From: Artemia franciscana
Lineage: Eukaryota; Arthropoda; Branchiopoda; Anostraca; Artemiidae
NCBI RefSeq assembly: GCF_032884065.1
Contig: NC_088866.1
Location: 57,929,866-57,993,865 of the forward strand
Length of the DNA stretch: 64,000 nt
Direction: 5' to 3'
In this document: piece after piece, positions 56,501 through 64,000 of the stretch
How the letters are laid out: the number at the start of each line of letters is the position of its first letter
Position numbering within the stretch: the first letter of the stretch is position 1
Translations under genes and position numbers: made by a program
The notes under the pieces: generated by a model
Databases searched by the model: none
What the model saw: only the letters and a program-made list of their open reading frames with translations
Told to the model about the DNA's origin: nothing

Positions 56501-59500
56501 TTCTTTTTCATTCTTTTTCGGTATTAAAACTCTTCTCCAGGAACTATTTTTCAGGGGTGATTATATCTAATCAATGATTTTAGAAGATGGAGCAAAGGTT
56601 CATTCAAACAAAATTCAAAGACAATTTAGTGGCCTTTCAAGGAGCAAGAAAGAGTAAAAATCTGTTTCATTTCACCGCGTATTATAACTGATTTATGAGA
56701 GCCATGCAGTCTGTTTAAGAAAAAACATATGGAACTAAGGAACACTGTAGAATTATACTTATACGCTGAATAACTAAATAACAAAATTCAAAGACAATTT
56801 ATTGGCCAATAATTTAGTGGCCATAATTTGTCTGTTTTTGCCATAACCTGCCTGTGCCACCAATGGTATCCTGGGAATTAAATAAGAGCCTACAGTCACT
56901 ATAATTATACCCTTTAAAACTATATGTGCTATACATTGCTGTAGATCTTAGCTCTACCTAATGACAGCCAGGGTGTCAAGGAAAAGCTTCCAATCATATT
57001 GGAAGTTTACTGCAGCTATGACGTCATCCTATTTTGGTTGGATATAGATATTAAGGCGGCATGATAATTGTACTGTACATTATTCTGGGGGCTTCCCCTT
57101 TTACAGGTGTCCACTGGATGCCAGTGACAAACAGCATTCGGAAGCTTTTGATCGTTCATTCGACAAAAATATGTCCTCATGTCCTAAATATCTCATTCTT
57201 GTACTGCGATAGAGTAGTTTACAAGTGAATATCTTGTATCGATTAATTAGGCTTTTTCACAGTCCAGTAAATATTTAATATTCAAGGCAACATTTTCGAA
57301 CGCTTTGACTTGTTTTTCTTGCTGCTCGTTTAAGTGCCATGTCTCTGAAGCATATAGTAGCACAGGCAAGACTTTCTATTAAAAAGCTGTAGCTTTCAGC
57401 AAAGAAAGAAAATATGGGATCGCCATACTTTGTGGAGCCTATTGAACGTGTCATTTGCGTTTCCTATTGTCGTCGATACTTGTTGTGCCGGTGAAACAGT
57501 GTCCTCAATTACGCTTACTGGGAATTAGAACTGAACTGCTCGTTCTATGTCCTGGTCCTCGTAGTCCAATGTATCTGAGAATGTAGTCTATTGGAATCAT
57601 AAATACAAGTGGTGAAAGAACCCAGCCCTGATTTGCTCTTGATAGGATGCGGAAAAATCTAGTCTGGGTGCTAGGAGTCTAGACTTAGAGTTCGACATAT
57701 CAACACATGCCAATAACGAGTTCGAATAGCTTTTCTGAGACGCCCATAGCACAGAAAAATTTTCCATATATTTGGACAGTTTATAGAATTGAAGGCCTTT
57801 TTGAAAGCGACATAAAATATATAAATATTTGCCCTTAACTTTCGACTTTTGTCGGTCAAAACGTAAAGTGTGAATCATAGATGTGCACAGGAGCGACTTG
57901 GTTCGAAGCCATGTTGTAAGTCTCAAAGATGCTTATTGATTTGTGAAATGACCTTGTGGAGTATAATATGCAAGAGCAGCTTCCCCGGAATGAAGAGAAG
58001 ACAGACGCCACTGCAATTTCCTGGGATTTTGGTGTTCTCTTTCTTAGCGATCGTCACTGGGGTGATGGGTTTCCTGTCTGGGCCACTTTGCTGTCCAGAC
58101 ATTGAAGAGGGCTCTCCAGAACGCCAAACCGGACAACATCGACGCCTTAATCATCTCCCCTTAGATGCAATCTTTCCCTGGAGACTTTTGTCTTTTTAGG
58201 CTTTTGGCTGCTTGAATAGTCCCGGCATGGGTAGGGCGTCAGTATATATACTCAGGGAGAATAGATTTTGCAAGGGTTTTGTCTTTGTTTCTTTTTTGGC
58301 GGCGGTCTATTCAGTAGATCTGCAATATCATGATTGCAGCGATAACTGTAACCTAATAAAGAATGAAGCACGGTCTACAGTAACACAATTTAAAAATATG
58401 TTTTTAAAACAAACTGTTTACTGATAAAAATTACCATCTGCTGTGGATTCAGGAATGGTAATTGTTATTTCGAGTATTCTTCGAATAATAAAATGTTATT
58501 TGAAAACAGCTTTTAAGAATTTCGGAAAGATAACGAGAAACCCCTCAAAAATGGCGTTAGATCGAAAAAAAGTGCACCATTCGAAACGTCATTATCAAAA
58601 ATTCCATAGAGGAAACTTGCAGCCCTAACCTTGAACAACAAAGAAAATCACTCTTTTTCATATGTAGCACTGATATCTCCGCTTTTTTCTTGTATTGTTT
58701 TCTTAGCCCATAACAGGTACTAGAATATCATAGAGGGCTGTTTAAGGGCTCATTTGAAAAGAGATTGTAATATCTAGTGCTTTTTGTAATTAACAAAGAT
58801 AATTCTGTAATACAATGCAATTTTTAACAAAATCTACATCTTCATATACAAGATGATGTAACACACCTATCTTTTGAAAAGATATTTAACGGAGGTTTCA
58901 TTAGAAATGGTGCTTCTATGTGATATGGTAACGTATTTAATTAACTCTGCTCCCTGATATCCTGGGATTCGTCCTTTACTACATCAAGCTAAGAAAAAGC
59001 CGAAGGGTATTTGTTGCATTTTAAATATACCTGTCAAGTTTGCCGCCTTATTTAAATAGAGAGCCAACCTAACTTTCTACTTTAATATAAATTAGGAACA
59101 GTAATGGTCCTAATACAGACCTCTGGGGTAAACTTTTATCATCAAGAAACTCAGGCTGAGACAGATGGTCTTGGACTTCTACTTGGTCTCCATGATTCTC
59201 TGAATATCCAACAGTTTCAGGTAACGAACTGTAAGCAAAGAGGAACTCACACCAATAGCAACCGAAACTCAAATTTATTTAGAAGAAGGATAAAAAAGAC
59301 ACTGAGTAGTATGTTCACCTTGATAGCAGTAACGGAGTTATGTATGTATTTACCCAGTTTGATACCCTTGGAAGTTCCTGAGATATTGCAGAGATTATAT
59401 TTTGACAATCTGGATGCATATAGTGTCCTAGAATTTAGTTCAATATTCATTTTAACATTCCCTGACAGTTTCAACTTAGCTTCCTTAACTGTTCCTGAGA

Positions 59501-62500
59501 AGTTGCACTTGCGCCATTTTGACAACCTCGATGCATATAGCTTCGTTGAACTTCATTTAACATCCGCATCAGCATTGCTTGCAGTTCTTGACTGAATAAG
59601 CTGAGCTTTTCCTGTTTATTGCCGATAGGCCCTTCCGACAACCTGGACGCACAGAGTGCCTTTTGATTTAGTTCAACACTCCCCTTAACTTTCCCTGTAA
59701 GTTTCAACTTAGAACCTATAGTTGTTCCTAATTTATTGCAGATATGTCTTTTTGACATCGTGGGTGCACATAGTGCTTTATGGTTTAGCTCGATAATCCC
59801 TTCAAGTTTTCCTCGAAGTTTCAGCTTAATACCCTTACTACCAACTTAATAGCCATTCCTGAGATATTGCAAATGTGCCTTTTTACGACCTTGATTTACA
59901 TTATGTCTTTCGATTTTGTTCAGCACCCTCTTCACCATTCCCCGAATGTTTCAACTGAATACCCTTACAAGTTCCTGAAATTTTGCAGATATGCCCTTCT
60001 AACAAATTAGATGTTTGTAGTGTCATATGATTTTGTTCAATAATCCTCATGAATTCTTAGAACAACTTTTATAACAATTATTTTATGACATGAATCTCAA
60101 GAAGGACTTTAAAACTTGAAAGAAAGGAAATTATATCAATTTTGAAGTGGCTATCACATCCTTAAACTCTCAGGTCTTTATGCTAAACCCTAACTTGTAT
60201 TTTCAAGGAAAAGGGCATATTTTGAATCCCTTACAATTAAAGGCTAGTAATTACCATTATGTCGCATTTAATGCACTCCAATAGGGTTCCCCTAAGATAG
60301 AAGTTGCACTAACGTAGTTTTCAGGGGGGGGGGGGTGCTGGCTGCCCTCTCATTATTTCAAAAACTCGTGTTTTATTAAGTTTTCTAAGTTGCTTTTCGC
60401 TTTTATTGAAACATATTAACTGAATTAAAAAAACTGTATTACAACAAGTCAAACATTCAAACAGATTATGTGATATTAAAAATCTGAGACCAACTAAAGA
60501 CCAAATTATGTCTCATAAAATTGTTAGTTCACCAATAAAGCCTAAAAGTGTAAGAGTGCATTTTTGAACATTAAATATATCTTTGTAAATTACAGTAGAT
60601 CCAGTAAAACCATTCCAAGTACTGCAAACTCTTGCAAAGAAACTGTTTACTTTGGGCCAATATAATTTTGTTTGTGCTCTGGTGTTGACTAATTAAAAGA
60701 GAAATTGAAGATTTGGTGCACATCACTGTTGTCTATCTTTTGCACAACACGAGTTGTATTGAACTGACTATAACGGTCATGATGAGACTTCAGCAGTGGT
60801 GATTCTAGCCTCTCCTGTGCTCGGGGCAAAATTTCGATTAGCACCCCTCCCTCTATCTCCCACACAATTTTCAGGCCAAATTTTTCGTTTATTTACAAAA
60901 CTATTTCCAGTTTATTAATAAATCAATAATGTATGTTTAAATTATTTCTTGGTTTATTATTCTAATTATTTGATTATTATTATCATTTAGTTTTTTATTT
61001 TTTGAATTCGTTTTTATTTTATTAGTTAATTGATAATTTTATTTTATATTATTAGTATCTTAATTTAACTCTTATCGTTATTTAATTGTTTTTAAGTTTA
61101 TTCTATTAATGAAATAGTAATTTAATGGTTACTTTCATTTATTAGCTACGGCCCCTACTTTATTTTAATAAAAATAATATACACAATTGTTATAACCATT
61201 GGATCATTTATTTGAAATTTTGCACCCCTAAAATTTCTGCGTCTAGGGCAAGTTCCACCTCCCCAATAATATAAAACGCATTTTAAAGGGTAGGATTTTC
61301 GGGCTGTAAGCCCTATGATAAAGTTAGCGTACTAATCCACAACGTACTGTATTTGTACTGCCAGATTCGGGCTTATAAGGTGCATGTGTGGTTTGTACTC
61401 GATTCAGATGTACTTCAGTTATTTAGTCGGTTTAGTTTTAAGAGTATGGCCTTTTGTTAACATGGAAAGTTGTTGAACATGGAAGTCCCAGGAACAGAAA
61501 TTTGCATCCCTGATTTATAATATACTGCCACACACTGGTATAGCACATATAAGTATGGTGTGTACCACCATACTATATACCGTGCTCAGTGAACATGTAC
61601 TCTAGTTATTTTAGATGATTTCGAAGTGAGTATTGGCTCTTCTTGTAAGGCTGTAGGAGTATGGGCTTTTGCGAAAATTGTTGAGCATACAAGTTCCATT
61701 AATAGATATTTGGATCCATAATTTATTATGTTCTGCCACACACCATTTTACCAGATGTAGGCATGGCTAGTACTATAATATTATATACTGTACTCACTGA
61801 ACATGTACGCTAGCTATTTTAGACAATTTCAAAGTGTGCATCAGCATTTTTATTACTGTTGGCGGATTATGGCCTTTAGCTGTAAGTTGCCTTTATATGG
61901 CCTTTATTGGAAGCTGTTTATTGGATGCTAGACCCTTCGTTTGGATTTTTTTTATTTGTAAAAAGAAATTCATTTCTTATGCACTTCAACTTTAGTTATG
62001 TTCTTTTTTTCGTTTTTTTCCTTTCCTGTCTTGAAATAAAGTTGTTTAGATAGAACTAGAACTTCTAACCATAGCAAAACTCTAGTCTTTATATTTTCAA
62101 CTCTTTTCAATTGAAATAAATAAATAAAGTGGACAATTATTCTTCTTAGACGCCCCCCTCCCCTAAAGATTCACAGCTTAAGCTCAAGAGGGTGCTTGAA
62201 AGCAATGGAAATTAGTGTGGAAATTTACAGAAATTGAACCTTCCTAAAGTTAAGGTCCATCTTGTTGTTTCCATCATAAACTATGCAGTTTTGATATTCT
62301 TTATGAATTAAGCCTATACCTACTTACTTGCGCAGCTATAATTGATGGCGTGTTGGGCTCCTTAGCCCAACATGCCATCTAAAATTCACTAAACTAAATG
62401 CTTCCATTGAGTTTTGTCCTGTGGCCACACCTTGTCTAGCTTGGGAATATGCTTCCAGAAAATCCCAAGTGCTTTGGCGTCCTTTCTGACTACACTATGA

Positions 62501-62958
62501 CCACCTTGTTTTTCCTTCCATGAAGAAGGGGGGGGGGGCTACTAATAGTTCACGGCATGTCAGGGCTTTAAGCGTACATACATTCAAGCCTCGAGAAAGA
62601 CATCTAGGGATTAGACGCAATGTTAAAGGGATCTGATCCTAAGTAAATCATGTATTTTTGGTAAGATCTCCAAGTTTGTCTAAATTATTGTGACAAGAGG
62701 ATTCACCTCTATTCTTTACATCTGTCTCCAGGTATGTTAGTGCTTGATTTTGATTGCTATTGCTGCTTGCTAAAATATCTTTAAATTTCAGGCCAATTAT
62801 GGACTCAGTTCTGATGAAATCATCTCCTTGTCAGTTGAATTCTAACTATGTACTTGGCTTGTTTAAAGATAACAGCTTGATTTTGACAAAAGTTGGTGGA
62901 ATTTCTAACATTTCAACTGATTTCTCTTATCTTCATCCAGCACCTGAACAAAATGAAG
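50425..62958 (+). CDS. POLR3E: RNA polymerase III subunit RPC5 (POLR3E), N-terminal exons A-B-C, partial
   Basis: Exons 50425-50523, 56178-56317 and 62792-62958 join in frame (406 nt, 135 residues). B ends CA and C begins G, giving Gln then PIMDSVLMKSSP. RPC5 dimerises with RPC4 on Pol III and functions in initiation and termination. Colinear family features: IxxYI...VFNY, VKPNQ..TEL, AQEIA, then NYVLGLFKDNSLILTKVGGI with DFSYLHPA, matching the YAAALYRQGELHLTP..GI..L.PSFSYLD signature. The initiator exon (~12 codons in animals) was not found and later exons are outside. The name rests on spacing and motif colinearity; residue identity is modest, so a search should confirm it. Confidence 0.68.
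50583..53465 (-). mobile_element. LINE with ORF1 zinc knuckles and ORF2 EN-RT, copy 3
   Basis: As copy 2, in the same intron of the duplicate. ORF1 knuckles at 53094-52852, endonuclease end 52862-52680 (ISDLDFVLQ, VSDDMLTRDHLHLKF), linker 52376-52164, RT fingers 51934-51611, YVDD palm 51452-51120. ORF1 carries the same frameshift as copy 2, so the insertion was dead before the duplication. Confidence 0.88.
53895..54295. repeat. 50-bp tandem repeat, about 8 copies (Y copy 2)
   Basis: Longest of the three homologous arrays. It has unit variants GACGAGTAGATTAATAATAA that alternate with the canonical unit, suggesting a higher-order two-unit expansion. Confidence 0.92.
54345..54690 (-). mobile_element. 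LINE fragment (RTE/CR1-like RT), copy 3
   Basis: Copy of 15340-15680 and 41205-41550, with the same motifs and the same internal deletion. Confidence 0.75.
54700..56177 (+). other. RPC5 intron A, 3' part (Y copy 2)
   Basis: Same as 41560-43039; no gene recognised. Ends in the exon B acceptor TTTCTAG. Confidence 0.7.
56178..56317 (+). CDS. POLR3E: RPC5 exon B, duplicate 2
   Basis: Same protein as 43040-43179, starting GTTAGG instead of GTCAGG (both Val-Arg). It ends in phase 2 at CA|GTAAGT and fits exon C. Confidence 0.65.
57090..58240 (-). mobile_element. Decayed LINE RT fragment, copy 2
   Basis: Copy of 43950-45100, same motifs (FYVAFKKAFNSI, FNRLHKVWRS). Confidence 0.8.
59069..59272 (-). 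mobile_element. Short LINE RT scrap with PQxSVLGPLLF motif
   Basis: The 67-codon minus frame ends SLPQRSVLGPLLFLIYI..., a decayed form of the RT motif GVPQGSVLGPLLFLIYIN. Nothing else of the RT was recognised around it. It straddles the right edge of Y copy 2, and its homologue is cut by the gap. Confidence 0.65.
59340..60060. repeat. Diverged tandem repeat, ~117-bp unit, about 6 copies
   Basis: GTTCCTGAGATATTGCAGAT and variants occur at 59374, 59491, ~59611, 59724, 59855 and 59971. Each is followed by a TTTTGACAACCTCGATGCA-type phrase, TTTAGTTCAA, and CCCTGAAAGTTTCAACTTA. Spacing is 115-131 bp. The 163-codon plus frame at 59104-59595 and overlapping minus frames are products of this array. 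Confidence 0.85.
60061..61389 (+). other. RPC5 intron B stretch, nothing definite
   Basis: It contains an oligo-G run near 60325-60336 and a very AT-rich part (60900-61200) between CAGTGGTGATTCTAGCC (60794) and GTCTAGGGCAAGTTCC. A MITE is possible but no target duplication was found. Confidence 0.5.
61390..61880. repeat. ~200-bp tandem repeat, about 2.5 units
   Basis: ACATGTACTCTAGTTATTTTAGA (61593) recurs at 61801 (208 bp later), with an older version near 61406. Units share GTATGGCCTTTTG, GAACATGGAAGTTCC-like, TAATATACTGCCACACAC and ACCGTGCTCAGTGAAC. Confidence 0.8.
61881..62791 (+). other. End of RPC5 intron B
   Basis: AT-rich, with the hairpin at 62344-62379 and an oligo-G run near 62528-62537, ending in TTTAAATTTCAG before exon C. 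Confidence 0.7.
62344..62379. repeat. Short hairpin, 16-bp arms and 4-base loop
   Basis: GATGGCGTGTTGGGCT, then CCTT, then AGCCCAACATGCCATC. Only one position mismatches (G-T in RNA). It lies in the intron before RPC5 exon C. It resembles a terminator-type stem but there is no reason to assign one in this nuclear intron. Confidence 0.7.
62792..62958 (+). CDS. POLR3E: RPC5 exon C
   Basis: Begins with the G that completes Gln from exon B, then PIMDSVLMKSSPCQLNSNYV, LGLFKDNSLILTKVGGISNI, STDFSYLHPAPEQNE, ending in phase 1 at GAAG|GTAAGT. This is the most diagnostic RPC5 segment (beta-strand region contacting RPC4). It occurs once in the window. Confidence 0.68.
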
Positions 62959-64000
62959 GTAAGTCAGACACTAAACCACAGAGAAACAGAGGGTTTACAT
63001 GTACAAAACGTTTTGACGTAAACAACTGTTCATTCTTCATCAGGCTTTGCGTTATTTTTACTGACTTAAAAATTGTGCTGGGCCTGATGAATCTGATGCA
63101 TTTAGACACAGTTTTGAGCAGGCTGGTTTATTTGTCTGTTCAGAAGAAAAGAAACCAAATACTTCAAAGAAATAAGGCAGTGGAACTAAACCACTCTTTT
63201 TAACACTGAGGTACTTTTATTCTTTTCTTTGCTAAGTCCTTTGCATCTTATCCTTTGCTACTATTATTCTTCTGAACTTTTATTGAATCAACACAGTAAA
63301 CAATACACCAACTTTTAACAGAGGTAGACTGTGAAGTAACACTTGATTGGTCTCCTTTATCACAAGGAAGAACCCAACAACAACAAAATACACAACTCTA
63401 AAAATACAAGAAAGGATAATTGGAGATAGGGATGAGAATCATCAATTAATTTACAAAATATTAGAATAGACCGCTACTGTAAGATGAAGGGAACCATCTT
63501 ATTTAAATTCTTTTTATATGTGAATAATGGCGACGATCCACTTACTAAACCAGATAGCTTGTAATTATTCAAAATGAGAAGACCGTTCATTTGATCACGA
63601 TTGAATGGGAAGATAAACCGATTCCTAGTTCTTGATAAATGACCATGTTGATTTTCAAGAAAGAATTTCATTCTATTCAAAAAGGGTTCTTATTTTTGGA
63701 TTTTTAAAAGCCACATCCCTAAATTTAAATAAAAATTTTCTTTAAATCAATATTTCGTATCCCATAATTAGGCTGTATGGAATCTGAATTTATTAGTAAC
63801 GAGGTACATTACATTACAATTTCATGATACCAAAAACGGGAAATTGTCTGAATTGATGGTTTGTATCTGAAGGCATGGGTTAACCTAATACTGAATCGAA
63901 TATTTTGGATATATTACCGATTGTCATCCTCAGCGAAATAGAAGAAAGAATTCCAACATTGAAACAAATTGAAATCTAACTCACGATCAAAAGGCTCGAT
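62959..64000 (+). other. Start of next RPC5 intron, nothing recognised
   Basis: No further RPC5 exon (expected acidic linker then an RFSRPE-like segment) was found to the window end. Open frames on either strand here have no family resemblance. Confidence 0.6.

Noticed and set aside
59104-59595. 163-codon plus-strand open frame
   Set aside because: It spans the Y edge and the 117-bp tandem repeat, matches no family, and overlaps an RT scrap on the other strand.
60791-61262. Possible MITE starting CAGTGGTGATTCTAG
   Set aside because: I could not find matching inverted ends or a target duplication; only weak resemblance between the two edges.
62754-63203. 149-codon frame taken as a single gene
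   Set aside because: Only 62792-62958 is exon-like, with consensus splice sites and family similarity; the remainder is intron read-through.

Overview
This is eukaryotic, AT-rich, intron-containing DNA, almost certainly from an invertebrate and most likely an arthropod. The 26S proteasome ATPase encoded here is close to the arthropod form. The many decayed non-LTR retrotransposons, the (TA)n arrays and one repeat style (AGAGCTCT ... CCTTCTAAATATC) remind me of branchiopod crustaceans such as Artemia, but that genus-level guess is from memory and weak.

Layout. (1) Positions 1-18335, + strand: the last five coding exons of Rpt3/PSMC4 (26S proteasome regulatory subunit 6B), about 310 of an expected ~415 residues; the N-terminal exons lie upstream of the window. 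Its introns hold a hAT-like MITE, an ~83-bp tandem repeat, LINE fragments and, in the 9.4-kb third intron of the window, a 5.3-kb block copied from the neighbouring gene. (2) 18.3-32.5 kb: intergenic or upstream-intronic DNA with no recognised gene. It holds two inverted copies of a 1.5-1.6-kb hAT-like non-autonomous transposon and a 159-bp relative, all with 8-bp target duplications, a decayed LINE and diverged satellite-like repeats. (3) 32.5-64 kb, + strand: exons A, B and C of a gene I identify by colinearity as the N-terminal part of RNA polymerase III subunit RPC5 (POLR3E). Its first coding exon was not found and its downstream exons are beyond the window.

The striking structure is a nested duplication. 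X (32908-36626) and Y (37283-46028) precede a 100-N gap; X (46129-49833) and Y (50203-59164) recur after it. Y carries exons A and B, so both appear twice in order A-B-A-B-C, and that order cannot be translated (B to second A shifts frame into a stop). Part of Y also sits, truncated, inside the Rpt3 intron. A ~400-bp inverted arm of Y, containing exon A in reverse, faces the first Y across a (TA)n core. A long (TA)n array lies at every one of these junctions. The gap-flanking duplication is most simply two haplotypes or an assembly error placed in tandem. The Rpt3-intron copy and the palindrome are either (TA)n-mediated rearrangements or (TA)n-mediated misjoins.

I found no rRNA, tRNA or CRISPR array. 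The two cellular genes act in separate processes (proteolysis and Pol III transcription), and nothing in the window links them functionally apart from the shared duplicated DNA. I do not see a convincing new functional system; the noteworthy content is structural.
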